64,000 nucleotides of DNA from Bradyrhizobium sp. SRS-191 (GTDB taxonomy: Bacteria > Pseudomonadota > Alphaproteobacteria > Rhizobiales > Xanthobacteraceae). The DNA lies in contig NZ_JANBVS010000015.1 of NCBI RefSeq assembly GCF_024586915.1, positions 124,001-188,000 on the forward strand. The letters are read 5' to 3'. The notes beneath the pieces were generated by a model. That model searched no databases. It saw nothing but the letters and a program-made list of their open reading frames with translations, and had not been told where the DNA came from. A program made the position numbers and the translations under genes. Below are positions 1 through 8,962 of this stretch, in pieces; positions within the stretch are counted from its first letter, which is position 1; each line of letters opens with the position of its first letter.

Positions 1-774
1 GATGTCGAGGCCTGCACGAGAGCCGGCGTCCTGGTCGTCAACCAGTCCGGCGGCAATGCGCACTCGGTCGCCGAGCACACGCTGGGGATGATGCTGACCC
101 TGTCGAAGCGCATCATCCAGTCCGACCGCCGGCTGCGCCGTGAGCCCAACGTCAACCGCAACGATCTGATCGGCAACGAGGTGCAGGGCCGCACGGTCGG
201 CATCGTCGGGCTCGGCAATGTCGGTCGAAGGGTGGCCGAGCTGTGCCGCGGTCTGCTGGGCATGACGGCGCTGGCCTATGATCCTTATCTCTCGGCCGAG
301 GAGATCGCCGCGCGCGGCGCGGAGAAGGTGGAGCTTGATGACCTGATGCGGCGCTCCGACTTCGTCTCGATCAACTGCCCGCTGACCCGGGAGAGCCGGG
401 GCATGATCGGCGCACGCGAGTTCGCGCTGATGCAGCCGAGCGCCTATTTCGTCACCACCGCCCGCGGTTTCATCCATGACGAGGATGCGCTGCTGGCGGC
501 GTTGACCGAGCAGCGCATCGCGGGCGCCGGGCTCGACGTCTGGTCCAAGGAGCCGCCGCCGCCGGAGCATCCGCTGCTGCAGCTCGACAACGTCCTGGCG
601 AGCCCGCATACGGCCGGCGTGACTCGCGAGGCCCGGCAGAACATGGGCCGCATCGCTGCCGAGCAGCTGCTCGCCGCGCTCGACGGCGGCCGGCCAGAGC
701 GGCTGATCAACCCCGAGGCCTGGCCGCGCTACAGCGCCCGGTTCCGCGAGGTGTTCGGAGTGATGCCGGAGTAG
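1..774 (+). CDS. 2-hydroxyacid dehydrogenase (NAD-dependent), 5' truncated by window edge
   Basis: The frame is open from base 1, so the gene begins before the window; 257 codons are visible of a family length near 320-340. The Rossmann motif GIVGLGNVG lies about 67 codons in. The catalytic Arg sits in TARGFIHDE, the Glu in DVWSKEP and the His in SPHTAG, in the order found in D-3-phosphoglycerate, glyoxylate and related D-2-hydroxyacid dehydrogenases. No ACT or other regulatory domain follows the catalytic part, so it is not a long-form SerA. The substrate cannot be told from what is visible. Nothing downstream forms an obvious operon with it. Confidence 0.85.
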   Translation, partial: DVEACTRAGVLVVNQSGGNAHSVAEHTLGMMLTLSKRIIQSDRRLRREPNVNRNDLIGNEVQGRTVGIVGLGNVGRRVAELCRGLLGMTALAYDPYLSAEEIAARGAEKVELDDLMRRSDFVSINCPLTRESRGMIGAREFALMQPSAYFVTTARGFIHDEDALLAALTEQRIAGAGLDVWSKEPPPPEHPLLQLDNVLASPHTAGVTREARQNMGRIAAEQLLAALDGGRPERLINPEAWPRYSARFREVFGVMPE

Positions 775-1207
775 AAGGGAGAGGCGTAAGACGAGGAGAA
801 GATTTCATACGTCGCAGGCCGCGGTGCAGCAAGGAATCTTCTCTCCAGAGCGGCCGCGGCGAAGCAGCCATTGCTATTTTCGCCGCCGTCTCGACAGCCG
901 GCAGGTGGCCGATCATTTTTCATGAAGCGCCATGAGCTTAAGTCTGATCTTTCGCTCGGCGCCGAAGGGAAAATGGTCCGATGCGCCGGTTGAATGCCAT
1001 CCTGAGATCGACTCCTGGCCGCGTGCGGCGCGCGGTCTCCAGGTTCGTCGCCATCGCCGCCGCGAGCCTGCCTGCCGCCGGCGCCTGAGCGCCGGTTCCG
1101 CCAGCTGCATCAAATATTTGCGTCGGCCGCCTGATATCGGTCAACAGCGGACCGCGAGGCGCGGTAACATCAGCTTCGAGCACTGCTTCAACAGGCAGGG
1201 AGGTTGC
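775..1207. other. Intergenic stretch, no confident gene
   Basis: This holds no tRNA, repeat or convincing promoter. One 35-codon frame (981-1088, +) encodes an Arg-rich N-terminus followed by an Ala-rich hydrophobic end (VAIAAASLPAAGA). Its only purine-rich stretch lies about 11 bases before the ATG, so it is a weak small-protein candidate at best. A GC-rich short hairpin (GGCGCCTGAGCGCC) overlaps its stop. Confidence 0.4.
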
Positions 1208-1420
1208 ATGTCGCGCTATGTCATCCATTTCATGAAAGACGTGCTGGGCGAGAACGGCCGCCAGTGCGAAATCTGCCAGAGCACGCTGGAGGTTGAGGCC
1301 GAGAGCGAAGGCGAGGCGGCAGAGATCGCCAAGCAGGAATTCTGCAAGACACAGAATTTGCGCGACTGGTCGCTGCACGCCGACCGCATGCAGGTGAAGG
1401 CGGCGGATTTCCCGTCCTGA
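1208..1420 (+). CDS. Small conserved-type hypothetical protein (70 aa)
   Basis: The start ATG follows a good GGGAGG ribosome site (ending about 6 bases upstream); a longer frame runs upstream but has no such signal. The protein is acidic and begins MSRYVIHFMKDVLGENG. It has a C-x2-C pair (CEIC) near residue 20 and a third Cys near residue 46. The middle is Glu/Ala-rich and probably helical. It could be a small metal-binding or nucleic-acid-binding protein, but I do not recognise the family and assign no function. It stands alone, converging on the acetyltransferase gene. Confidence 0.6.
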   Translation: MSRYVIHFMKDVLGENGRQCEICQSTLEVEAESEGEAAEIAKQEFCKTQNLRDWSLHADRMQVKAADFPS

Positions 1421-1428
1421 TCGAGGGC

Positions 1429-2001
1429 TCAGCGTCCGAGCAGGGCCGGCGCCTCGGACGTGCCCGGACCCAGGGAGCGCTGAACCATCACGGTGTCGGA
1501 CCAGCGGCCGTAGCGGTAGGCGACGCCGGGCAGCAGGCCGACCCTGATGAAGCCGAAGCGCTCGTGGATCCCGAGCGAAGCGGTGTTGTCGGCATCGATA
1601 TAGCCGATCATCTGCCGATAGCCGGCGGCGGCCGAGGCATCGATCAGCGCCTGCATCAACAGCCGGCCGACGCCGCGGCCGAGATGCTCGTGATGGACGT
1701 AGATGGAGTGCTTGACCGCGAAGCGGTAGGCCGGCCGCTTCCGGAACTGGACCACATAGGCATAGCCGACGACCTCGCCGCGATAGGTCGCGACGAGATG
1801 CGGCAGGCGGTGGTTGCGCAGATTCTTGCGTCGCTGCTTGAGATCATCCGGCTCCGGCGCACCGGTGCCGGCCGCGCTGTCCTCGACCCCGCGGCGGACG
1901 TGTCGACGGTAGATCGCAAGCATCGCCTCGACGTCCTCGTCCCGCGAGGGACGGACGAGGACTTGCGGTTCAGTCTCGATCGCCGTGACCGTGGTGTCCA
2001 T
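1429..2001 (-). CDS. GNAT-family N-acetyltransferase, phosphinothricin-acetyltransferase type
   Basis: This 190-residue protein has the GNAT fold. The acetyl-CoA pyrophosphate-binding motif is HLGRGVGRLLMQAL (about residues 107-120), and DNTASLGIHERFGFIRVG near the C-terminus is typical of the Pat/Bar subgroup. These enzymes move an acetyl group from acetyl-CoA to a primary amine. It starts only 8 bases after the decarboxylase stop on the same strand and is probably co-transcribed with it. That raises the possibility, by inference only, that it acetylates the amine the decarboxylase makes. No strong ribosome site precedes the ATG, in keeping with coupling to the upstream gene. Confidence 0.85.
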   Translation of the reverse strand: MDTTVTAIETEPQVLVRPSRDEDVEAMLAIYRRHVRRGVEDSAAGTGAPEPDDLKQRRKNLRNHRLPHLVATYRGEVVGYAYVVQFRKRPAYRFAVKHSIYVHHEHLGRGVGRLLMQALIDASAAAGYRQMIGYIDADNTASLGIHERFGFIRVGLLPGVAYRYGRWSDTVMVQRSLGPGTSEAPALLGR

Positions 2002-2009
2002 GGGACGAA

Positions 2010-4379
2010 TTACTCTGTGCAGACATAGGTATAGAGCCGGATCCGGCCGGACTCGTCGACCTCCTTATACAGTCCCTGAATCTCCACGTCGAAGCCCGGG
2101 AACGTGTTGAAGGCGCGCTCGAACATCTTGAGGTAATCGATCATCGGCTTGGCACGCTCGGACAGCCGTTCGCCCGGCACGATGGTCGCGATGCCGGGCG
2201 GATAGACCACGAACGGCGTCGTGGCGATGCGCCCGGCGATCTGGTCGATGGGGAGGTAATCGACCTCGTTGCGCATCAGCGCGCGGGCCGCCTCGCGCGG
2301 CGACATCGCGATCTCGGGCAGATGCTGCGGCTGGAACTGCTTGGCCTGCAGCGCGCTGACCTCGGCCTCGCGGTAGAACCGGTGCATCTCGCCGCAGAGG
2401 TCGCGCAGCCGCACCTTGCCGTAGCGGCCGAAGCGGCGGCGGGTGAACTCGGGGATGGCGTCCTCCAGCAGCACGTTGTCGTCGTGCAGCCGCTTGAAGG
2501 CAACGAGCCCGCTGATCAAGGTGCCGGCCTTGCTGGCCTCGACACCCGGCGTCAGCAGGAAGAGCAGCGAGTTGAGGTCGTTCTTCTCGGCGACGATGCG
2601 GTTCTCACGCAGATATTGCGCGACGACCGGCGCCGGGATGCCATGCTCGGCATAGCCGCCGGTGGCACGGTCGAAGCCGGGCGTCAGCAGGGTCAGCTTG
2701 TTCGGGTCGGTCATCGCGAAGCCGGGCGCGAGATCCGGAAAGCCGTGCCAGGCTTCGCCCGGCGCGAGCTGCCAGAGCGAGGCGTCGGTGGCGAGCTGGT
2801 CGGTCGAGATCGCCTCCCAGGCGACGTCATGGCGGCCGCCGGGGCTGGCGGCATCGGGGATCGACACCCGGTCCGGCACGAACGGCTCGAAGAACCAGCG
2901 CCGCGCCGGATCCTTCTCCTTCTCGTCGAACTCCCGGCGCATCGCCCGGATCTTCTTGCGTAATTCGATGCCGAGCCGGATCGTATCGTCCCACAGCACC
3001 TCGCCGGAGCGGCCCTTCATCATCTGCGCGCCGACATCGAGTGAGGCGAACAGCGGATAGAACGGCGAGGTCGAGGCGTGCTGCATGAAGCTTTCGTTGA
3101 ACCGGCGATGCTCGACCCGGCGGCGCTGGCCCTTGATGTGGCGATCCTTGATGTGGATCTGCGAGGCCTGGGAGAAGCTCGCGAGCTGCTTGTGGGTCGA
3201 TTGCGTCGCGATGATGCCGGGGGCGTCGGGGCCGAGCTCGGACAAGCCCGTCCCAAGACCCATGGCGAAGCGGCCGGCGTAGAGCGGGTGGAACTTCATG
3301 AAGCCCGCCCAGGCCTCGTCGAACATGATGTAGTCGCAGAGGTGGCCGATGCGCTTGAGGATCATCTCGGCGCTGTGGATCGTGCCGTCATAGGTGCACT
3401 GCTCGACGACAGCGACACGGAACGGCCGCTCCTTTCGCCAAGCGTCGGTGTCCTTGACCAGCGGATTGTTGCGGATCTGCTGCCGCAGATGCTCCTCGTC
3501 GAGGAGGTCCCAGCGCATCGGGCCGATCAGTCCCCAGGCATTGCGGACCGTGGAGACATAGATCGGAACGCCGCCGGAGATCAGCAGGGCACCGTGGTGG
3601 GCGGCCTTGTGGTTGTTGCGGTCGAACAGCACGAGATCGCCGTCGGTCACGAGTGACCCCAGCACGACCTTGTTGGAAGTCGAGGTGCCGTTCAGCACGA
3701 AATAGGTCTTCTCGGCGCCGAAGATCTGCGCCGCCTCCTTCTGCGCCCGCAGCGCCGGCCCTTCATGGGTGAGGAGGTCGCCGAGATCGAGCACGGAATT
3801 GTCGAGGTCGTCGCGAAACACCGCTTCGCCGAGATGCTCGACGAAGATCCGGCCGATCGGGCTGCGGCTGTAGAACACGCCGCCATTGTGCCCGGGACAG
3901 GTCCAGAGCTGGTTGCCTTCCTCGGCATAGTCGACCAGCGTGCCGAAGAACGGCGTCTTCAAGGTCTCGGCATATTGCTTGAGCCGGCTGATCAGGTTCT
4001 TCGCGATGAAGGCCGGCGTCTCCTCGGACAGGAAGACATAGCCGTCGATGAAGTCGAGCACCTCGACCGGCAGGTCCTCGAAGCGCTTGCGACGAATCAG
4101 GAGAATGATCGGGAAGTCCAGGCCACGGCGGCGCATCAGGTTGATCAGCGACGCCGTCTTGCCCTCCAGCCCCTTCTTGCCCCAGTCCACCACCATGCAG
4201 CCGATCGCCGCATCCGTCTGCACCGCGATCTCGGCGTCCTCCAGCTTGCGGGCGCGGACGACCTCGAAGCCCGAGCGCTGGATCTCCTCGATGATCTGGT
4301 TGAAGCGGACACCGGCGAGGTCGTCGGTCTCGAAGACGGGCGCGGCGAACAGGAAGGTGAAGCGGCGGAAGTAATCCAT
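2010..4379 (-). CDS. Orn/Lys/Arg decarboxylase, PLP-dependent, fold type I
   Basis: This 789-residue protein has the layout of bacterial inducible or biosynthetic basic amino acid decarboxylases. A flavodoxin-like wing domain covers about residues 1-130. The PLP-binding core follows, with the Schiff-base lysine at residue 397 in QSTHKQLASFSQ, FDEAWAGFMKFHP carrying the Asp that contacts the pyridine nitrogen, and FDRNNHKAAHHGAL before it. A C-terminal domain ends with the usual PPGIATIVPGE segment. It removes CO2 from arginine, lysine or ornithine to give agmatine, cadaverine or putrescine; sequence alone does not say which. A GNAT gene follows 8 bases downstream. Confidence 0.93.
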   Translation of the reverse strand: MDYFRRFTFLFAAPVFETDDLAGVRFNQIIEEIQRSGFEVVRARKLEDAEIAVQTDAAIGCMVVDWGKKGLEGKTASLINLMRRRGLDFPIILLIRRKRFEDLPVEVLDFIDGYVFLSEETPAFIAKNLISRLKQYAETLKTPFFGTLVDYAEEGNQLWTCPGHNGGVFYSRSPIGRIFVEHLGEAVFRDDLDNSVLDLGDLLTHEGPALRAQKEAAQIFGAEKTYFVLNGTSTSNKVVLGSLVTDGDLVLFDRNNHKAAHHGALLISGGVPIYVSTVRNAWGLIGPMRWDLLDEEHLRQQIRNNPLVKDTDAWRKERPFRVAVVEQCTYDGTIHSAEMILKRIGHLCDYIMFDEAWAGFMKFHPLYAGRFAMGLGTGLSELGPDAPGIIATQSTHKQLASFSQASQIHIKDRHIKGQRRRVEHRRFNESFMQHASTSPFYPLFASLDVGAQMMKGRSGEVLWDDTIRLGIELRKKIRAMRREFDEKEKDPARRWFFEPFVPDRVSIPDAASPGGRHDVAWEAISTDQLATDASLWQLAPGEAWHGFPDLAPGFAMTDPNKLTLLTPGFDRATGGYAEHGIPAPVVAQYLRENRIVAEKNDLNSLLFLLTPGVEASKAGTLISGLVAFKRLHDDNVLLEDAIPEFTRRRFGRYGKVRLRDLCGEMHRFYREAEVSALQAKQFQPQHLPEIAMSPREAARALMRNEVDYLPIDQIAGRIATTPFVVYPPGIATIVPGERLSERAKPMIDYLKMFERAFNTFPGFDVEIQGLYKEVDESGRIRLYTYVCTE

Positions 4380-4587
4380 TGAGGTCTTTCGAGCTGGGTG
4401 GGGCAGCCACCTGTCAACGCGTTCGGTGACAGTTGCATGACAGTCGGGCCGTCGGCCAGCACCGGTTCTGCCGACCGCCGAGCTCCCTTGGCATGCTGTC
4501 GCTTGGCGGCGGTGCCCCGGCAGCGCTTGTCATGAAGGTGAGGCGGTGGCAATCGTCCGATACCGAGCAACGCCAAAAGGACAGATC

Positions 4588-5643
4588 GTGCTCCCTGACT
4601 GGATCAATTCGGAGTGTCCGGCGCCGTCCGAGGCGCATCGAAAAGCCGCTCTCGCGCGCCAGGCGCAACTGACCAAACCGCTCGGCGCGCTCGGCCGGCT
4701 GGAGGAGGTCGCTGTCGAATTGGCGGCGCTGCAGGCTGTGGACCGGCCGGGAGCGGATCGAGCCCCCGTGGTGCTGTTTGCCGGGGATCACGGCATCGCG
4801 GCTCAGGGAGTTTCGGCCTATCCGCCGGAAGTCACCGTGCAGATGCTGCACAATTTCGCCGGCGGCGGCGCGGCGATCGCGGTGCTGGCTCGGAGCCTGG
4901 GGTGCCCGTTGGAGGTGGTCGATGTTGGCACGCTCGCGGATGAACCGATGCGCGGTATCGTCGTCGACAAGCCGCGGCGCGGCACCCGCGACTTCAGCGT
5001 CGAGCCCGCGCTGACGCCGGAGGAGGTGGCCTTCGCCTGCGAGGCTGGGCGGCGAGCGGTCGCGCGGCAGTCCGGTCATTCGCCTGATCTCGTGATCTTC
5101 GGTGAGATGGGGATCGGCAACACGACGTCAGCTGCCGCGATTGCCGCCGCGCTGCTGCCCTGCGCGCCGGCCCAGATCGTCGGCAGCGGCACGGGGCTCG
5201 ATGCCGATGGGCGGGCCCGCAAGGCCAGGGTCATCGGTGATGCGCTGGCGCGGCATGGGGTGAACACTGACGCCGCCGTGGCGGATGTCCTGGCCGCCGT
5301 CGGCGGTCTCGAGATCATCGCGATGGCCGGCGCCATCATCGCGGCTGCGCAACGGCGGTGGCCGGTGCTGGTCGATGGCTTCATCGTCTCGGTTGCAGCG
5401 CTGGTTGCGGTCAGGCTCAATCCGTCGTGCCGGCCCTGGCTGCTGTTCTCGCATCGCTCGGCCGAGCGCGGCCATGCCCTGGTGCTCGAGGCGCTCGGTG
5501 CCCGCGCGTTGATCGATCTCGATCTCCGGCTCGGCGAAGCCTCGGGCGCGGCCACGGCGCTGCCGATCATCCGGCTCGCCTGCGCACTCCACAACGGCAT
5601 GGCGACGTTCGCGGAGGCCGCCGTCTCCGGGCGCGAGGCCTGA
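4588..5643 (+). CDS. cobT: Nicotinate-nucleotide--dimethylbenzimidazole phosphoribosyltransferase CobT
   Basis: CobT makes alpha-ribazole phosphate from 5,6-dimethylbenzimidazole and nicotinate mononucleotide for the lower ligand of cobalamin. Hallmarks are LTKPLGALGRLEEVAVELA near the N-terminus, FAGDHGIAAQGVSAYP, GEMGIGNTTSAAAIAAAL, and LGEASGAATALPI, which carries the catalytic Glu. I chose GTG 4588, behind AAGGACAG, because MLPDWI then aligns with the family N-terminus; an alternative GTG at 4546 adds 14 residues. The stop overlaps the next start (TGATG), indicating coupling. It is the first gene of the cobalamin locus and lies divergent from the decarboxylase. I saw no riboswitch ahead of it. 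Confidence 0.95.
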   Translation: MLPDWINSECPAPSEAHRKAALARQAQLTKPLGALGRLEEVAVELAALQAVDRPGADRAPVVLFAGDHGIAAQGVSAYPPEVTVQMLHNFAGGGAAIAVLARSLGCPLEVVDVGTLADEPMRGIVVDKPRRGTRDFSVEPALTPEEVAFACEAGRRAVARQSGHSPDLVIFGEMGIGNTTSAAAIAAALLPCAPAQIVGSGTGLDADGRARKARVIGDALARHGVNTDAAVADVLAAVGGLEIIAMAGAIIAAAQRRWPVLVDGFIVSVAALVAVRLNPSCRPWLLFSHRSAERGHALVLEALGARALIDLDLRLGEASGAATALPIIRLACALHNGMATFAEAAVSGREA

Positions 5644-6236
5644 TGCGGGTCGACCTGCTGCGGCATGGCACCACCGGGCGCGACGGCTATCTCGACGGCC
5701 GCACCGATCCGCCGCTGAGCGAGACGGGCTGGGCGCAATTCCGGCGGCAGACGCAAAGCAAGGCATGGCGCCGGGTCGTGAGCTCGCCTTTGGCGCGGGC
5801 GCGTGCGGCAGCGGAGGATTATGCCCGACACGCCGGCTGTGTGCTGCAGGTCGATCCGGATTGGAGCGAACTGGATTTCGGACGATGGGACGGACGCAAG
5901 CGCCGCGACATCGTGAGCGACCCTGAACGAGCCGCCTTGCTCGAGGCCTTCTATGCTGACCCGGCAGTGGCACCGCCCGACGGAGAGAGCTGGGCGGATC
6001 TGCAGGCGCGGGTGTCGCGCGCGGTGGATCGCATTCTCGCCACGCCGGAGCCTGCGCCGGTCCTCGTCCTCACGCATGGCGGGGCGATCCGCGCCGCGCT
6101 GGCGCATCTGCTCGGCTGGCCCTTGCACCAGCTATGGAGTCTGCGCATTCATCCCGGCACCCGTCTCACGCTCGAAGCCGGGCAGAGCGCGGATGGCGCG
6201 CCGTGGGCCGAAATCATCGAGATCATCCAGCCATGA
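5643..6236 (+). CDS. Histidine phosphatase, alpha-ribazole-5'-phosphate phosphatase type
   Basis: This 197-residue phosphoglycerate-mutase-fold protein begins MRVDLLRHGTTGRDG; the RHG motif holds the phosphohistidine. SSPLARARAAAEDYA and LTHGGAIRAALAHLLG complete the active site. It sits between cobT and cobS with one-base and ATGA-type overlaps. The likely role is therefore removal of phosphate from alpha-ribazole phosphate or adenosylcobalamin phosphate in the last steps of cobalamin assembly (Salmonella CobC). The longer frame upstream lies inside cobT and is ignored. Confidence 0.88.
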   Translation: MRVDLLRHGTTGRDGYLDGRTDPPLSETGWAQFRRQTQSKAWRRVVSSPLARARAAAEDYARHAGCVLQVDPDWSELDFGRWDGRKRRDIVSDPERAALLEAFYADPAVAPPDGESWADLQARVSRAVDRILATPEPAPVLVLTHGGAIRAALAHLLGWPLHQLWSLRIHPGTRLTLEAGQSADGAPWAEIIEIIQP

Positions 6237-6952
6237 GTGTGCGTGAATTCTGGATCGCCCTGCAATTCCTGACGCGTCTGCCGACACCGCGTGTCGCGGA
6301 CTCGCGACCCGATGATCTCGCGCGGGCGTCAATATGGTTTCCGGCTGCCGGCCTGGTGATCGGTGCCTGTCTCGCGATTCTCGCTCGGGTGTTGCAGAGC
6401 GCCGATCCGTGGATCGTCGCGCTTGCCGTCCTCGTCGGCTGGATCTGGATCACCGGCGCGCTGCATCTCGACGGGCTCGGCGATGTCGCCGACGCGTTCG
6501 GCGCCTCGCATGGCAAGCCCGAGCGTTTCGTCGTCGTGCTCGGTGATCCCCATGCCGGCAGCTTCGCCGTCGTCGCGATCGCGCTGCAGATCGTGGTGAA
6601 GCTGGTGTTGATCGCCGAGCTGGCCACGGGTCCGACGGCCTGGGCCCTCCTGCTCATCCCGGCCTGGGCCCGCCTGGGGACGTTGGTCTGCACCGAGACG
6701 CTGCTGTCGTTGAAGCCGGGGCTCGGCGCCAGCGTTTCGAACGGCGTCGGCTGGAATGTCATCATCGGATGGGGCGGCCTGCTCGCCATCGGCGCGCTCG
6801 TGGGTGCAGTTCCGACCTTGATCGCCATCCTGCTGATCCCGGCGATCGCGTTCTATTGGCAATGGCGGCTCGGCGGCATCACCGGCGATTGTCATGGCGC
6901 GAGCATCGAGGTGACGGAGACGCTGCTGCTCGCCGCGTGCGTGCTCGGCTAG
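6233..6952 (+). CDS. cobS: Adenosylcobinamide-GDP ribazoletransferase (cobalamin synthase)
   Basis: This integral membrane enzyme of 239 residues joins adenosylcobinamide-GDP to alpha-ribazole (phosphate). It starts MSVREFWIALQFLTRLPTPR, the usual family opening. It carries the acidic metal-binding motif HLDGLGDVADAFGASHGKPER near residue 80 and several hydrophobic segments. A second motif, GGITGDCHGASIEVTET, lies near the C-terminus as in CobS/CobV. Its start overlaps the phosphatase stop (ATGA), and its end overlaps by 4 bases the end of the convergent cobC. It is named CobV in the Pseudomonas denitrificans scheme; it is not the CobS subunit of cobaltochelatase. Confidence 0.94.
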   Translation: MSVREFWIALQFLTRLPTPRVADSRPDDLARASIWFPAAGLVIGACLAILARVLQSADPWIVALAVLVGWIWITGALHLDGLGDVADAFGASHGKPERFVVVLGDPHAGSFAVVAIALQIVVKLVLIAELATGPTAWALLLIPAWARLGTLVCTETLLSLKPGLGASVSNGVGWNVIIGWGGLLAIGALVGAVPTLIAILLIPAIAFYWQWRLGGITGDCHGASIEVTETLLLAACVLG

Positions 6953-7974
6953 CCGGCAAGCGCTTCCGCGAGCCGCTGCCACTGCGCTTCATCGCCCGGC
7001 AGTCCGAACCGCAGCCAGCTCGGCTGCGCCGGGAAGCGGCGGACATGAATGCCGTGACGCGCGAGGCGCTCGGCGATCTCGGCCGCGTTGGCCGTGGCGA
7101 CGAGCCGGAACAGCGGTGTGCCGCCGATAGCCATACAACCAGCCTTGGATAGAAGCGTGTCGATGCGCACGCAATCCTTGGCCAGGCGCGCACGTGTCTG
7201 CTGCAGCCACGCGTCGTCCGCCAGCGCAGCCGTCCCGACGGCGAGTGCTGGTCCCGAGACCGCCCACGGCCCGAGCTCGTCGCGGATGTGCCGTATGATC
7301 TCGTCGGAGCTGATCGCAAAGCCGAGGCGGATTCCGGCGAGACCGTAGACCTTTCCGAACGAGCGCAGCACGATCGTGGCGGGCGGCAGGTCGGCCGCCA
7401 GGCTCGCTTCAGGAGGATACAGGTCGATGAAGGCTTCATCGACGATCATCAGGCCGTCGCGCCGACGCAAGGTCGATGCCAGCCGGACCAGCGCATCGCG
7501 CGGGTGCAGGCGGCCGGTCGGATTGTTGGGATTGACCATCACTGCGACATCGGCCCCGGCGAGCGCATCGAGGTCGTCGACCAGTTCGACCCGATGGCCA
7601 CAGCGTCGCCAGCACAGCGCGTGCTCCTCATAGGTCGGCGCGAGCACGGCGACGCGCGAGCGCGGACGCAGTCTTGGCAGCACCTGCAGCAGCGCCTGCG
7701 TGCCCGGCGCCGCCACGATCGTCATGGGCTCCGGCACGCCGTAGCGCGCCGCCGCCGCGGTCAGCAGCGCGTGCTCTTCGGTCTTGCTCGGCAAACGCGC
7801 CCAACTGCCGGGCGCAAGCTCGGGCAAAGAGTAGGGGACGGGGTTGATGCCGGTCGACAGGTCGATCCAGGGACGCGGCGCATCGGGGTAGCGACGGCTG
7901 ATCGTATCGAGATCGCCGCCATGCACGATGGCTTCCGGCGTCTCGGATCGCGTGCTAGTCGCTCTCTGGTCCAT
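6949..7974 (-). CDS. cobC: Threonine-phosphate decarboxylase-like aminotransferase CobC
   Basis: This 341-residue PLP enzyme of the aminotransferase class I/II fold (CobC of Pseudomonas, CobD of Salmonella) makes or delivers (R)-1-aminopropan-2-ol phosphate for the nucleotide loop. The opening contains HGGDLDTISRRYP and WIDLSTGINPVPY, typical of this group. MVNPNNPTGR carries the Asn and Asp region that binds PLP. The lysine lies in SFGKVYGLAGIRLGFA. The gene lies on the minus strand between cobS and cbiB. It overlaps the end of cobS by 4 bases, and its start is 22 bases from the divergent cbiB start. Confidence 0.93.
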   Translation of the reverse strand: MDQRATSTRSETPEAIVHGGDLDTISRRYPDAPRPWIDLSTGINPVPYSLPELAPGSWARLPSKTEEHALLTAAAARYGVPEPMTIVAAPGTQALLQVLPRLRPRSRVAVLAPTYEEHALCWRRCGHRVELVDDLDALAGADVAVMVNPNNPTGRLHPRDALVRLASTLRRRDGLMIVDEAFIDLYPPEASLAADLPPATIVLRSFGKVYGLAGIRLGFAISSDEIIRHIRDELGPWAVSGPALAVGTAALADDAWLQQTRARLAKDCVRIDTLLSKAGCMAIGGTPLFRLVATANAAEIAERLARHGIHVRRFPAQPSWLRFGLPGDEAQWQRLAEALAG

Positions 7975-7996
7975 GTCTGTTCCTTAGCGGAGATCG

Positions 7997-8959
7997 ATGT
8001 TCGTCTCTCTCGCGCTCGCGGCGCTCCTCATCGAGGCGGCCGCTGGTTACCCTCAAATCCTGGTGCAGCGCATCGGCCACCCCGTGATGTGGATCGGCGC
8101 GCTGATAGCATGGGCCGACCGCCGCTGGAACGGCGACGGCGACAGCTTTGCGACGCGCCGGGCGTACGGCGTCGCGCTGGTGGTTCTGCTCGTGGCCGGG
8201 ATGGCCGCCATCGGCCTGGCTGCAACCTGGCTCTTCACGGCCGCTCTTGGCGACATCGCCGCAACTCTCATGCTCGCCGTGATGGCGAGCAGCCTGCTGG
8301 CGCAGCGCAGTCTCGACACGCATGTCGCCGCCGTTGCGGAGGGATTGGAAACCTCAGGCCTCGACGGTGGCCGTCGCGCCGTGGCCATGATCGTCGGGCG
8401 CGATCCCGAGCGTCTGGATGAGGCCGGCGTGTCGCGCGCAGCGATCGAAAGTCTCGCCGAGAATTTCTCGGATGGCGTCGTAGCGCCCTTGTTCTGGCTG
8501 TTTGTCGGCGGTCTTCCCGGCATCCTGATCTACAAGGCGATCAACACCGCCGACAGCATGATCGGACATTTGTCGGATCGTCACCGGGCGTTCGGCTGGG
8601 CGGCGGCGCGGCTCGATGATCTCATCAACCTGCCGGCCTCGCGGTTGTCGGCGGTGTGGATTGCGGCGGCAGCCTGCTGTGTGGCCGGCGCGTCATCCGA
8701 GGCTGCCCTGCAGAGCGTCGCACGCGACGCCTCCAAGCATCGCTCGCCGAATGCCGGCTGGCCCGAGGCAGCGATGGCGGGAGCTCTTGGGCTGCGCTTG
8801 GCCGGGCCGCGCGTCTATCACGGGCAGCTCGTCACCGATTCCTGGATGGGAAACGGTCGCGCTGATCTGAAGGCCGCCGACATCCGGCGCGCGTTACGGC
8901 TCTACCGGCTGGCATGCCTTGTTCAGGCTCTCGTCATGGCCGTCATTTTCCTCATCTAG
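7997..8959 (+). CDS. cbiB: Adenosylcobinamide-phosphate synthase CbiB/CobD
   Basis: This 320-residue membrane protein attaches aminopropanol (phosphate) to adenosylcobyric acid. Family motifs are GHPVMWIGALIAWADRRWN near the N-terminus, AIESLAENFSDGVVAPLFW in the middle, and YKAINTADSMIGH just after it. Near the C-terminus lies PNAGWPEAAMAGALGLRL. Several hydrophobic helices are evident. It is divergent from cobC (22-base gap) and converges on cobQ with a 3-base gap, so the flanking genes leave almost no room for a separate terminator. Confidence 0.95.
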   Translation: MFVSLALAALLIEAAAGYPQILVQRIGHPVMWIGALIAWADRRWNGDGDSFATRRAYGVALVVLLVAGMAAIGLAATWLFTAALGDIAATLMLAVMASSLLAQRSLDTHVAAVAEGLETSGLDGGRRAVAMIVGRDPERLDEAGVSRAAIESLAENFSDGVVAPLFWLFVGGLPGILIYKAINTADSMIGHLSDRHRAFGWAAARLDDLINLPASRLSAVWIAAAACCVAGASSEAALQSVARDASKHRSPNAGWPEAAMAGALGLRLAGPRVYHGQLVTDSWMGNGRADLKAADIRRALRLYRLACLVQALVMAVIFLI

Positions 8960-8962
8960 GCG

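Noticed and set aside
4380..4587. Search for a second B12 riboswitch ahead of cobT
   Set aside because: No B12 box or conserved core sequence is present in this gap.
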